This document shows positions 20,274-29,415 of a stretch of DNA of 64,000 bases, one piece after another. Source of the stretch: Bacteroidales bacterium (lineage in GTDB: Bacteria; Bacteroidota; Bacteroidia; Bacteroidales; UBA932). Under the pieces are notes generated by a model, which saw only the letters and a list, made by a program, of their open reading frames with translations, searched no databases and was not told the DNA's origin. A program made the position numbers and the translations under genes. The stretch is taken from contig JAFZQO010000049.1 of assembly GCA_017620335.1 (NCBI GenBank), forward strand, positions 124,001 through 188,000, given 5' to 3'. Each line of letters opens with the position of its first letter. Position 1 is the first letter of the stretch.

Positions 20274-21022
20274 TGGAGTTCAATCCCTTTTCTCTGGCTG
20301 GAAAGACTATCCTTGTTACAGGTGCAGCTTCAGGTATGGGCAGAGCGACTGCTATCGCTTGCTCAAAGATGGGCGCTCATGTTATCGCTATAGTCCATGA
20401 TCCCAATGATATTGATCAGACGTTGTCTGAATTGGAAGGAACATATCACCAAGCATTTCCTTTAGACCTTTCTAATGAAGAGTCATGGTGTGCTTTATTG
20501 ACCGCAGATTTCGTCCTCGATGGAATCGCCAATTGTGCTGGTATAGCCAGTATGAATCCATTTGCTTTCATCAAAAAGGAAGAGTTTGACAAGGTGTTCG
20601 GGGTTAACCTCTTCGGTCCCGTTCTTCTCGTTAAATCTTTGTTGAAAAAAAAGAAACTGAATAAAGGTGCTTCAGTGGTATTCGTATCATCCATTGATGG
20701 TCCGAGGATTGTACACCCGGGCAATTCCGTGTATTCAGCATCAAAAAATGCCCTGGTAGGGATAGCACGCAACATGGCTATCGACCTCGCATCCAAAATG
20801 ATTCGTGTCAACTGTATACTTCCCGGCACAACAGATACCCCACTCATCCGCACATCCAACGTCACCGAAGAAGAGTTGCAAGAGAATGCGAAATTGTTCC
20901 CTCTTAAACGTTTCGGCACGCCGGAAGAAATGGCATATGCAATCATCTACCTCCTTTCCGATGCTAGTAGTTTTGTGACCGGTACCGAATTGGTTGTAGA
21001 TGGCGGTTATTCCTTGTTATAG
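20273..21022 (+). CDS. SDR reductase, FabG-like
   Basis: 249 residues. The cofactor motif GAASGMG, NCAGIAS, and the catalytic Tyr154-Lys158 (YSASK) are intact, and it ends ELVVDGGYSLL as FabG-type enzymes do. It shares one base with the ACP stop. Expected to reduce a 3-ketoacyl-ACP made by the KAS III enzyme downstream, giving a 3-hydroxyacyl group. Confidence 0.85.
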   Translation: MEFNPFSLAGKTILVTGAASGMGRATAIACSKMGAHVIAIVHDPNDIDQTLSELEGTYHQAFPLDLSNEESWCALLTADFVLDGIANCAGIASMNPFAFIKKEEFDKVFGVNLFGPVLLVKSLLKKKKLNKGASVVFVSSIDGPRIVHPGNSVYSASKNALVGIARNMAIDLASKMIRVNCILPGTTDTPLIRTSNVTEEELQENAKLFPLKRFGTPEEMAYAIIYLLSDASSFVTGTELVVDGGYSLL

Positions 21023-21025
21023 ATT

Positions 21026-22078
21026 ATGGCAGAACTGAGATTCAAGGGAGTCGGCATCCATTCGATAGCGGCATGCGTCCCTTCCCGGATTGAGACGAAC
21101 GAATCCTTGGATTATCTGATTCCGAAGGAGGACCTCGAGAAAACCATTAACAATATCGGTATTCGTGAAAGACGCATTGCTGACAAGGATGTCTGCGCCT
21201 CTGACTTATGCATTCGTGCCGCTGAGCAGCTTTTTGAAGACAGAAGTATTGAGAAGGAAGACATTCAGGCGCTGATATTCGTCAGCCAGACATCGGACTA
21301 TCATCAGCCGGCGACAGCTCCTGTTCTTCAGCACAAACTGGGCCTGAGCAAATCCACGTTGTGTTTTGACGTCAATCTAGCTTGCTCTGGTTATGTCTAT
21401 GGCCTCTCTATAGCGTATTCCTTCTGTACCCAGATGGGATGCGATAGAGTTTTGCTTTTGGTCGGCGAAACTATGTCCAAGATCACGTCAGAATTTGATC
21501 GTGAGTCCAAGCCTCTATTCGGCGACGCGGGGACAGCCACGCTCATTGAGAAAGGAGAATATGGGGAGTCATTCTTCTCATTAAATTCAGACGGCAGCGG
21601 GGCAGAAGTCATGATGATTCCTGTCGGAGGATTCCGCAATCCTGCATCTGTCGATGCCTTCGAAATGACCAAGGATGGAAGGGGCAACAAAAGGAATGGT
21701 TATCAGTTCCGTATGGACGGAATGGACGTATTCAATTTTGGGATGAAAGTTGAGCCCAAAGATATCAAGAATCTTTTGGCATTTGCGGGCGAGACGATGG
21801 ATAATATTGATCTGCTGATTTTCCATCAAGCGAACAAGTTCATGACTGACTTTTTCGCCAAACGATTGAAAATCGCCATCGAGAAAGTCCCATACTCCAT
21901 TGACCGCTTCGGGAATACAAGTTCCGCATCGATTCCATTGACTATAGTGTCCGAGCTTTACGAAGTTTTTTCCGAAAGGAAAAAGGTCATACTATCAGGA
22001 TTCGGTGCTGGTTTGTCATGGGGAAGCGTCCTTTTGGATCTGTCACGCTGCAAAATCTTGAAACTGACTGAATATTAA
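21026..22078 (+). CDS. 3-oxoacyl-ACP synthase III (FabH-like)
   Basis: 350 residues with a full Cys-His-Asn triad: Cys120 (NLACSGYVYG), His267 (FHQANKF) and Asn297 (GNTSSAS). FabH-type enzymes condense an acyl-CoA with malonyl-ACP. Housekeeping fabH is not expected inside a glycan locus. With the flanking ACP and SDR this copy probably makes the acyl decoration of an amino sugar, as in known flagellin and O-antigen N-acylation clusters. The exact chain is unknown. Confidence 0.88.
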   Translation: MAELRFKGVGIHSIAACVPSRIETNESLDYLIPKEDLEKTINNIGIRERRIADKDVCASDLCIRAAEQLFEDRSIEKEDIQALIFVSQTSDYHQPATAPVLQHKLGLSKSTLCFDVNLACSGYVYGLSIAYSFCTQMGCDRVLLLVGETMSKITSEFDRESKPLFGDAGTATLIEKGEYGESFFSLNSDGSGAEVMMIPVGGFRNPASVDAFEMTKDGRGNKRNGYQFRMDGMDVFNFGMKVEPKDIKNLLAFAGETMDNIDLLIFHQANKFMTDFFAKRLKIAIEKVPYSIDRFGNTSSASIPLTIVSELYEVFSERKKVILSGFGAGLSWGSVLLDLSRCKILKLTEY

Positions 22079-22085
22079 TTAATCA

Positions 22086-23657
22086 ATGAACTATTTCATC
22101 TTCAGGAACAACACTATAGAAAGGTTCTTTCCAAAGGGATATATATTCTCCGGATATGACGACATTTCCGTTATTCCGGACACTGCAGACGGCTATGTAT
22201 GGTTCTTCCAGCTTCCTGTCAGGATTAATGAGAGGACTCTCTGCGAAGAGATAAGAGGTTATTCAGAGAAACTGAATTTGGTACTTGATCAGGTTGCATC
22301 CTTCAAACCAATGTTCCTTTTAACTATGGATGAGTTTCCATCCATTCCCATTACGAGCGGAGTAGCATTGAAAGAATCCATCTCCGGATATAATATTTCC
22401 CTATTCGAAGCACAGAAAGCACATAAGAATGTCTATGTGCTTGATATAAGAGAATTTACGCACCAATATGCTGAAAATGACCTTATAGATTGGAAGTTCT
22501 GGTTCATTTCACAGATGGGGCTTAACCCTAGGCTTTCCAAACCATTCATGGACTGGTTCAATCGAAAACTTTCACAGGTTTCGTTGAAGAGGAAGAAATG
22601 CCTCGTTCTCGATTTGGACAACACACTTTGGGGAGGAATCCTCGGAGAGGACGGGATCAATGGAATCAAGCTCTCCGGAAGTTATCCTGGAAAAGCCTAT
22701 CATTTATTCCAAGAGACCTTAAAAGAGTTGTGCAAAAATGGTATAATACTTACCATATGCAGCAAGAACAACGAAGGTGAAGCTCTGGATGCCCTGGATA
22801 ACAATCCGTTCATGATTCTAAAGAAAGGCGATTTCTCTTCATGGAGGATCAATTGGAAAGACAAGGTCACCAATATTAGGGAGATAGCAGAAGAGTTGAA
22901 TATAGGACTTGATAGCATGGTATTCATCGACGATAATCCTTCAGAAAGAGAATTGGTCCGTCAGGTGCTTCCGATGGTTGCCGTCCCCGAGTTCCCGGTA
23001 CAGCCTTACGAGCTTCCAGTTTTCTGTAAAGAATTGGTTGAACAGTATTTCCGCGTTTACTCCATAACCGTGGAAGACAAGAATAAAAACGAACAATATA
23101 GGGCTAACGCACTACGCACTCGGTCACAACGTACCTTCACGGATATGGAATCCTTTTTGCAAAGCCTGAATATCCACATCCGGATCGAAACCGCCAATGA
23201 GTTCAACGTCCCGAGGATTGCGCAGATGACCCAGAAGACCAACCAGTTCAATCTCACAACCCGAAGGTATTCTGAGTCTGACATACTTTCCCGTCTGGCA
23301 GATGGTTGGGAAATGTATTGCATGAGTGTTTCGGACAGGTTTGGAGATAATGGCATAACAGGTTGTATCCTTTTGAATGGGTATGAGATTGACTCTTTTC
23401 TGCTGAGTTGCAGGATACTTGGAAAGGGTATCGAGTCCGCTTTCCTCAAAACTGTCCTGACCGGATTGAGGGATAGGGGAATACAATCCGTCACGGCTGA
23501 GTTCATCCCCACGGCTAAGAATGCTCAGGTTGCAGAATTCTATGACAACTGTGGCTTCACTGTCATCGAAAAGAAAGAGGATGGGACAAAAGCATATTCC
23601 CTTGACTTGACGACAGCCGACCTGAATGTCAAGCCTTACTATTCAGTAATCGAATAA
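22086..23657 (+). CDS. FkbH-like HAD-IIIC protein with GNAT-like C-terminus
   Basis: 523 residues. The HAD motif LDLDNTLWGG places the catalytic pair at Asp176 and Asp178, and FIDDNPSERE is the last acidic motif. Residues ~370-520 resemble an acetyltransferase fold (QKTNQFNLTTRRYSE, then SCRILGKGIESAFLK). FkbH enzymes load a glyceryl unit from 1,3-bisphosphoglycerate onto an ACP. ACP 2 follows 1 base later, as in tetronate and methoxymalonyl pathways. Here the product is probably a glyceryl or related acyl group for the glycan. Confidence 0.85.
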   Translation: MNYFIFRNNTIERFFPKGYIFSGYDDISVIPDTADGYVWFFQLPVRINERTLCEEIRGYSEKLNLVLDQVASFKPMFLLTMDEFPSIPITSGVALKESISGYNISLFEAQKAHKNVYVLDIREFTHQYAENDLIDWKFWFISQMGLNPRLSKPFMDWFNRKLSQVSLKRKKCLVLDLDNTLWGGILGEDGINGIKLSGSYPGKAYHLFQETLKELCKNGIILTICSKNNEGEALDALDNNPFMILKKGDFSSWRINWKDKVTNIREIAEELNIGLDSMVFIDDNPSERELVRQVLPMVAVPEFPVQPYELPVFCKELVEQYFRVYSITVEDKNKNEQYRANALRTRSQRTFTDMESFLQSLNIHIRIETANEFNVPRIAQMTQKTNQFNLTTRRYSESDILSRLADGWEMYCMSVSDRFGDNGITGCILLNGYEIDSFLLSCRILGKGIESAFLKTVLTGLRDRGIQSVTAEFIPTAKNAQVAEFYDNCGFTVIEKKEDGTKAYSLDLTTADLNVKPYYSVIE

Positions 23658-23658
23658 T

Positions 23659-23883
23659 ATGGAAGAGAAGATATTAATCATCATGAAGGAGGTCTTCGGT
23701 ATCGAAGATATTGACGAAACATGCTCCCAAAGGACATGCGAGAAATGGGACTCCATGGCCCATTTGAACCTTGTTCTAGAGCTCGAAGACGAATTTGGCA
23801 TCTCGCTAGAGCCAGAGGAAATCGGGATAATGACAAGTTTCGAAACAGTCTGTCAAATGGTTGCAAAAAAGGCTGAAAAATAA
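23659..23883 (+). CDS. Acyl carrier protein 2
   Basis: 74 residues with KWDSMAHLNLVLELEDEFGI; Ser32 is the phosphopantetheine site. This DSxxHLNLVLxLE pattern is the one seen in carriers paired with FkbH proteins, whereas ACP 1 has a different pattern. The two carriers therefore probably serve different enzymes. The stop overlaps the next ATG. Confidence 0.87.
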   Translation: MEEKILIIMKEVFGIEDIDETCSQRTCEKWDSMAHLNLVLELEDEFGISLEPEEIGIMTSFETVCQMVAKKAEK

Positions 23884-24977
23884 TGAACGTTCTTGTTGAC
23901 ATCGGCCATCCAGGGCACGTCCATCTCTATAAGAACCTATGCAAGCAATTAGAAAAAGATGGGCATAAGGTTTATTATTCTGTTAGAGCCGTCCCCGTCG
24001 CCCAGCACCTGATGGATGTATTTCAGATGCCCTACCTTTATCTTGGGAAGAAATCAAACTCAATCATTGGTAAGGCCTGGAAAACATTTAAGAATGACAT
24101 TATTCTATTCTTGTTTGTCATCAGACACAAGATTGACATCGGAATCAGTTCCGGTATTTCCTTATCCCATGTTTCCAGGGTTACAAAGATGAAGTCTTTC
24201 ATATTCGGTGATGATGATGACGAAGTTGCTCGGCTTGCTGTCAAGTACGGATTCCCTTATTCCGAGGCTGTCTTGTCCCCCTCTGCTTTAGGTACTGCGC
24301 ATAGAAAGACTCCTAACGCGATATTCTATGCCGGTTATCACGAATTAGCTTACCTGCATCCCAACGTCTTCACACCTGATGAATCCGTCTTGTCAAAGAT
24401 GGGTATCAAGAAAGGAGAACGTTTCTTTATCCTTCGTTTCGTCGCTTTAAATGCTTATCATGATGTAGGTCAACAGGGCATCTCATCAAGCCAGAAGAAA
24501 CAACTCATTGACTTGTTGAATGGTTATGGCCGCGTAATCATCACTTCCGAGAAAAGTATCGAACCCGAGTTTGAGAAATACAAGCTCACTGTTCCTGCTG
24601 AGGATATGCATTCACTAATGTACTATTCTTCTTTGTACATTGGAGATAGCCAGACAATGGCTTCCGAAGCCGCCGTGCTTGGAGTTCCATCCCTTCGATG
24701 CAACACTTTCGTCGGGAAGATTGCATACCTTGAGGAAGAAGAGCACAAGTATGGGCTTACATATGGATTCACTCCCGATAGGTTCGACAAGCTTTTGGAA
24801 AAAGCCCACGAATTGCTCCAGAATCCGGGCACAAAGAGTAACTGGGAAGAGAAGCGCCAAAGAATGCTTTCCGATAAGATAGATGTTTCCGCATTCTTTA
24901 CTTGGTTCATCGAGAATTACCCGGATAGCAAGGAATTGATGAAAATGAATCCTGATTATCAGTATAGATTCAAATAA
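23883..24977 (+). CDS. DUF354-like GT-B fold protein
   Basis: 364 residues starting MNVLVDIGHPGHVHLYKNL, the DUF354 hallmark, with FGDDDDEVARLAVKYG and GDSQTMASEAAVLGVPSLR. The family resembles WecB and other GT-B enzymes and is common in surface-glycan loci. Its reaction is not established; a glycosyltransferase role is the usual assumption. Confidence 0.78.
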   Translation: MNVLVDIGHPGHVHLYKNLCKQLEKDGHKVYYSVRAVPVAQHLMDVFQMPYLYLGKKSNSIIGKAWKTFKNDIILFLFVIRHKIDIGISSGISLSHVSRVTKMKSFIFGDDDDEVARLAVKYGFPYSEAVLSPSALGTAHRKTPNAIFYAGYHELAYLHPNVFTPDESVLSKMGIKKGERFFILRFVALNAYHDVGQQGISSSQKKQLIDLLNGYGRVIITSEKSIEPEFEKYKLTVPAEDMHSLMYYSSLYIGDSQTMASEAAVLGVPSLRCNTFVGKIAYLEEEEHKYGLTYGFTPDRFDKLLEKAHELLQNPGTKSNWEEKRQRMLSDKIDVSAFFTWFIENYPDSKELMKMNPDYQYRFK

Positions 24978-24984
24978 CTAACGG

Positions 24985-25617
24985 ATGAAAGCTTATCTTG
25001 AGTTGAAGAACCAGCCTCTTCCGAATTACGAGGCCAACAGTCTATTGACCACAGTACAGAAGTCTGCCAGGGAACATGGATACCATTCTGCCATCTGGTA
25101 TGGAATCATCCGCTGGAAGGACCATATTTTGGGAAGACTGGGAAAGAATCTTCCCTGGAACGGAATGAGGATCCAAATGCAGAGATGGAGGGGAGTTAAA
25201 GTCGGAAAGCACGTTCACTGGGGAACTGATATTACCGTCGATGCCCCATACCCTTACTTCCTTATAGTTGAAGATGGTGCTGCGCTCGCTGGAAACAACC
25301 AAGTATTGACACACATCAAACCCTCCAAATACTTTTCACAGTGCATGAGTTCATATGTTGCACCGGTTATAGTCCGGAAGGATGCGTGGATTGGTGTTGG
25401 AGTTACGCTCATGCCCGGAGTCGAGATTGGAGAAGGTGCAATGATAAGCGCAGGCAGTATTGTAAATACAGATATTCCACCAATGGTCCTGGCAGGAGGG
25501 AATCCAGCAAAAGTTATTATGGACTTCTCCAGATTCTTGAAGCAAAACTACACCCCAGAGGAGTATGATAGATTAATTGCAGAGAGAGCCTCTAAGTTTA
25601 AACAGTTTAATAAATAA
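24985..25617 (+). CDS. Left-handed beta-helix O-acyltransferase
   Basis: 210 residues with hexapeptide repeats (for example GVKVGKHVHWGTDITVDA and VGVTLMPGVEIGEGAM) and SAGSIVNTDIPPMVLAGGNP, typical of xenobiotic/serine-type acetyltransferases. Probably adds an acetyl or other acyl group to a sugar hydroxyl. It could also use the acyl-ACP made by the preceding genes, which is inference. Confidence 0.8.
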   Translation: MKAYLELKNQPLPNYEANSLLTTVQKSAREHGYHSAIWYGIIRWKDHILGRLGKNLPWNGMRIQMQRWRGVKVGKHVHWGTDITVDAPYPYFLIVEDGAALAGNNQVLTHIKPSKYFSQCMSSYVAPVIVRKDAWIGVGVTLMPGVEIGEGAMISAGSIVNTDIPPMVLAGGNPAKVIMDFSRFLKQNYTPEEYDRLIAERASKFKQFNK

Positions 25618-26349
25618 ATGGACTTCACCCTCTCGAAATACTCCGAACTGCTGGATGCGCTTAAAGCGTATGGTTTCGAGGAACTTACGCTGAGGCATGA
25701 CGTGGACTTGAAGCCGCTTAACTCGCTCAGGACGGCGCAGATGGAGGCGGAGAAAGGTATGCACGGAATCTATTATTTCCGCGCTGTGCCGGAGAGCTGG
25801 GATGAGGATGTCATCAAGCTTATCGCGCTGCTTGGACATGAGATCGGCTATCATTACGAGTCGCTGACGACTTGTGACGGGGACGTGGATAAAGCTTACG
25901 CGGACTTCTGCAAAAACCTGGAGGCCTTGCGGGCGATAGTGCCAGTGCGGAGCATCTGCATGCACGGCAGCCCTCGCTCCCCTTTCGACAGCAAGGACAT
26001 CTGGAAGAAGTACGACTACCACGCCCTAGGCATAGAAAACGAACCGTATCTGGACACGGACTTCTCCAAGGTTTTCTACCTCACCGATACGGGCAGACGC
26101 TGGGACGGGTATAAGGTCAGCGTGCGGGACAAGATTCCGCAGTATCAGGACCAGTGGATTGAGCAAGGTTTGGCCTTCCACTCCACCGACGATGTCATTG
26201 ATGGGCTGCGTAAAGGCATCATCCCCAAGCGTTTGATGATAACGGTCCATCCCCAGCGATGGAATCCGTTCGGCGCCGTCTGGTGCAAGGAACTGCTCCT
26301 CCAGAGCGCGAAGAATGTCGTGAAAAGATGCATGATCGCCTTGAAATAA
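25618..26349 (+). CDS. Polysaccharide-deacetylase-like (CE4-fold) protein
   Basis: 243 residues. The NodB-type metal motif reads LRHDVDLKP with His27-Asp28-Val-Asp30, followed by IGYHYESLT and ICMHGSPRSPF; the usual distal motifs are only partly visible. GC content rises sharply from this gene onward. It has no signal peptide, so it would act on cytoplasmic intermediates. Overlaps the next gene by 22 bp. Confidence 0.7.
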   Translation: MDFTLSKYSELLDALKAYGFEELTLRHDVDLKPLNSLRTAQMEAEKGMHGIYYFRAVPESWDEDVIKLIALLGHEIGYHYESLTTCDGDVDKAYADFCKNLEALRAIVPVRSICMHGSPRSPFDSKDIWKKYDYHALGIENEPYLDTDFSKVFYLTDTGRRWDGYKVSVRDKIPQYQDQWIEQGLAFHSTDDVIDGLRKGIIPKRLMITVHPQRWNPFGAVWCKELLLQSAKNVVKRCMIALK

Positions 26350-28193
26350 AGTCCGTCAAACTCATCGCCTGGGACCTTGACGGGACGTTCTGGGAAGGGA
26401 CCTTGTCGGAAGGCGAAGTGACGGTTCCTGAAGGCCGTGCAAGGCTCCTGGAGAATCTGGCCGACTGCGGTATCATCAACTCCATCTGCTCGAGGAACGA
26501 CTTCGGGAAGGCGAAAGAAAGGCTTGAGGATGCAGGGGTTTGGGACCTTTTCGTCTCTCCTTCCATCTCTTGGGAGGCGAAGGGCCCGAGGCTCAAGCAA
26601 CTGCTTGAGGACCTGGCCCTTCGTCCTGTCAACACGCTTTTCATAGACGACAACCCGTCCAACCGCGGCGAAGCGGAGTATTACGTGCCCGGGATCCAGA
26701 CGGCGGGGCCGGAGGCGGTCGAGGCGCTTGCTTCGCAAGTCGCCGGCCTCGACCGCAGCGACCCCGCCCGCACCCGCCTCGCACACTACAAGACCATGGA
26801 GAAACGCAACGCCGCCAAAGCCGGTACAAGCAGCGAACAGTTCCTCTACGACAGCGACATCCGGGTAAGCATACATAATGACTGCCTGCAGCACAAGGAG
26901 CGGATCCTCGAACTGGTCAACAGGACCAACCAACTGAATTTCACCAAGACAAGGATCAGCCCGGAGGAGTTGGAATCACTGCTGGACAATCCCGGATACG
27001 AGTGCGGATACATCTCCTCGAAGGACAAATTCGGCGACTACGGCATCATAGGCTTCTATGCCCTGAAGGACAATATACTGGAGCATTTCGCCTTCTCCTG
27101 CAGGACCATGGGTCAGCGCATCGAGCAGTGGGTCTATGCTCAACTGGGATTCCCTCGGATAACGGTCAGCGGAGAAGTCGCTTCGGGACTGAACGGCAAC
27201 GAATGCCCCGGCTGGATCAATCAAACCCAGCCTGCTGCTCCCGATACAGCGGACAGCCCGGAAACCTCCCCGCACTGCCGCGTCCTGCTGAAAGGCCCCT
27301 GCGACCTCTCGCATTCGCTGGTCTACCTCAAGGGCTCCGGCGTTTTCGACACCGAACTCGGATACACAACAGACAAGGGCAAGGTAGTCGCCGCTCACAA
27401 CCATTCCGTCCACATCGAAGGCCTGCACGAATGGTCCGAGGAACAGAAACAAGAGATTGCAAAGGACTGCATCTTCGTGGATCCGCCCATGCTCACCGGC
27501 AGGTTTTTTTCGGGAAACTACGACCTGATCGTACTAAGCACGTCCTTCGAATCCTACTATCAGACCTACCGGAACAAGATTTCCGGAGTGAAAGTCGCCT
27601 TCGCCGGCGTCAACCTGACCAATCCCAAAAACTGGCCAGGAATTATCGACGGAACGATTTACAACGGAGGCAACGCTTTTTCCGAGGAGTACCTGAAAGG
27701 GTTCTCGGAGAAATACGAATACATCGGCATAACGAAGCCGGAGACATACCTGGAGTTCCTGGAGAAATGCCTCGAGTGGCTGCCTGAGAGGACTACGCTT
27801 TGCCTGATCCTCGGCGCGACCCGCTTCATCGACGAGCGTAACATAGTCAGGTTCAGGCACGAAAGGTTCAACGCCGCCATCAAGGATTTCGCGAAAAGCC
27901 ATCCCCGGATCCGCTTCATCGAGGTTGACGATTTCATCCATGATGCTTCGGACTATCTCGACGGCATCAACCACTTCTCAGCCCGGGTCTATTATGAGCT
28001 GGCCCAGGCGATAGCAAAGACCATACATGAGACTACAGGCCAGAGCGTCACGACCCGCCAGCGCGGTACAGTCCGCTTCGACAGCCTCATACTCAAGGCC
28101 CGCAAACGGCTGACTTCCGTCCTCAAACCCGGATCCACCCTCTACAAGCCATTGAAAGCCGTCTATGACAGGCTCTACAAAGAAAGACGATAA
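26328..28193 (+). CDS. HAD-IIIC/FkbH-like protein fused to an SGNH-like domain
   Basis: 621 residues. HAD motif WDLDGTFWEG starts the protein (Asp16, Asp18) and FIDDNPSNRGEA completes the site; a GNAT-like region (NRTNQLNFTKTRISPEE, SCRTMGQRIEQW) runs to about residue 290. The remaining ~330 residues begin RVLLKGPCDLSHSLVYL and end DGINHFSARVYYELA. This looks like an SGNH-hydrolase-type domain in which the GDS block is GPCD. Unlike the protein at 22086 it lacks the ~170-residue N-terminal part. It may use the same ACP. The transferase role of the C-terminus is a guess. Confidence 0.72.
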   Translation: MHDRLEIKSVKLIAWDLDGTFWEGTLSEGEVTVPEGRARLLENLADCGIINSICSRNDFGKAKERLEDAGVWDLFVSPSISWEAKGPRLKQLLEDLALRPVNTLFIDDNPSNRGEAEYYVPGIQTAGPEAVEALASQVAGLDRSDPARTRLAHYKTMEKRNAAKAGTSSEQFLYDSDIRVSIHNDCLQHKERILELVNRTNQLNFTKTRISPEELESLLDNPGYECGYISSKDKFGDYGIIGFYALKDNILEHFAFSCRTMGQRIEQWVYAQLGFPRITVSGEVASGLNGNECPGWINQTQPAAPDTADSPETSPHCRVLLKGPCDLSHSLVYLKGSGVFDTELGYTTDKGKVVAAHNHSVHIEGLHEWSEEQKQEIAKDCIFVDPPMLTGRFFSGNYDLIVLSTSFESYYQTYRNKISGVKVAFAGVNLTNPKNWPGIIDGTIYNGGNAFSEEYLKGFSEKYEYIGITKPETYLEFLEKCLEWLPERTTLCLILGATRFIDERNIVRFRHERFNAAIKDFAKSHPRIRFIEVDDFIHDASDYLDGINHFSARVYYELAQAIAKTIHETTGQSVTTRQRGTVRFDSLILKARKRLTSVLKPGSTLYKPLKAVYDRLYKERR

Positions 28194-28206
28194 AAGAAAC
28201 AGATAT

Positions 28207-29415
28207 ATGATCAACGTAATCGGACTAGGATACATCGGCCTCCCGACCGCCCTGATGCTCGCCTCTCACGGGCAGGAAGTGGTCGGCACGGACTACAACA
28301 AGGAACTGGTCGCCACCCTCAACGAAGGACGCACCACTTTCAAGGAGGATGGTCTGGACGAGCTTTTCCATGAAGCCATTGCAAAAGGCATCACCTTCAC
28401 CACCGTATACCAGCACACGGACATGTACATAGTGTCGGTGCCTACGCCATACGACAAATTCTCGAAGAAGGTCGATCCCTGCTATGTCATCAAAGCCGTC
28501 CAGCAGGTACTCGAGGTCTGCCCCGAAGGAGCGACCGTCGTCATAGAGTCGACCATCTCCCCCGGCACCATCGACAAGTCGGTGCGCCCGGTGGTGGCGG
28601 CTTGCGGAAAGCGCGTGAACCTCGTCCACGCGCCGGAACGCATCATCCCCGGCAACATGGTATATGAACTGCTTCACAACAACCGCACGATAGGCGCGGA
28701 TGACAAGACCGTAGGCGAACGCGTAAAGGCCTGCTACTCAAGTTTCTGCCAGGGCGAAATCGTGGTCACGGACATCCGCACCGCGGAAATGACCAAGGTC
28801 GTGGAGAACACATTCCGCGCCGTGAACATCGCCTTCGCGAACGAGCTCGCCCGCATCTGCCGGCATGACGACATGGACGTTTACGAGATCATCCGCATCT
28901 GCAACATGCACCCGCGCGTGAACATACTCCAGCCCGGCCCGGGCGTCGGCGGTCACTGCATCAGCGTCGATCCCTGGTTCCTGGTTGGCGACTATCCGAG
29001 CCTCGCGAAGGTCATCGACGAGTCGATGAAGACCAACGACGGCCAGCCGGCCTTCGTGCTGAACCGCATCCACGAGATAATGAAGGAGAACGGCATCACC
29101 GACACCCGCCGCGTCGGGCTCTACGGCCTGACCTACAAGGAGAACGTCGACGACATCCGCGAGAGCCCGACGCTTCAACTGCTTGAGTGCCAGGAGCGCC
29201 ACCTCGCTGAACCGCTGAAGGTCTATGACCCCTTCATCGAAAAGGACATGGTCCCGAACCAGTACCACGACCTCGACGCCTTCCTTGCTGACATTGACCT
29301 GGTCGTCATCATGGTCAAGCACGACGAGATCAAGCGCAGCTGGGACAAGCTCAGGGGCAAGGTAATCCTCGACTGCCACAACATCTGCCCCCTCGAAGGA
29401 GTCTACCACATATGA
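28207..29415 (+). CDS. wecC: UDP-N-acetyl-mannosamine/glucosamine 6-dehydrogenase, WecC-like
   Basis: 402 residues from the ATG before INVIGLGYIGLPTALML, the NAD-binding start. IVSVPTPYDKFSKKVDP, the EST-type IESTISPGTID and Cys251 in GGHCISVDPWFL are the family's catalytic features. WecC oxidises UDP-ManNAc to the uronic acid with two NAD. The neighbour wecB makes UDP-ManNAc, so UDP-ManNAcA is the expected product. Sharing with the WbpB/E/D branch (which needs UDP-GlcNAcA) is possible but not shown. Confidence 0.88.
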   Translation: MINVIGLGYIGLPTALMLASHGQEVVGTDYNKELVATLNEGRTTFKEDGLDELFHEAIAKGITFTTVYQHTDMYIVSVPTPYDKFSKKVDPCYVIKAVQQVLEVCPEGATVVIESTISPGTIDKSVRPVVAACGKRVNLVHAPERIIPGNMVYELLHNNRTIGADDKTVGERVKACYSSFCQGEIVVTDIRTAEMTKVVENTFRAVNIAFANELARICRHDDMDVYEIIRICNMHPRVNILQPGPGVGGHCISVDPWFLVGDYPSLAKVIDESMKTNDGQPAFVLNRIHEIMKENGITDTRRVGLYGLTYKENVDDIRESPTLQLLECQERHLAEPLKVYDPFIEKDMVPNQYHDLDAFLADIDLVVIMVKHDEIKRSWDKLRGKVILDCHNICPLEGVYHI

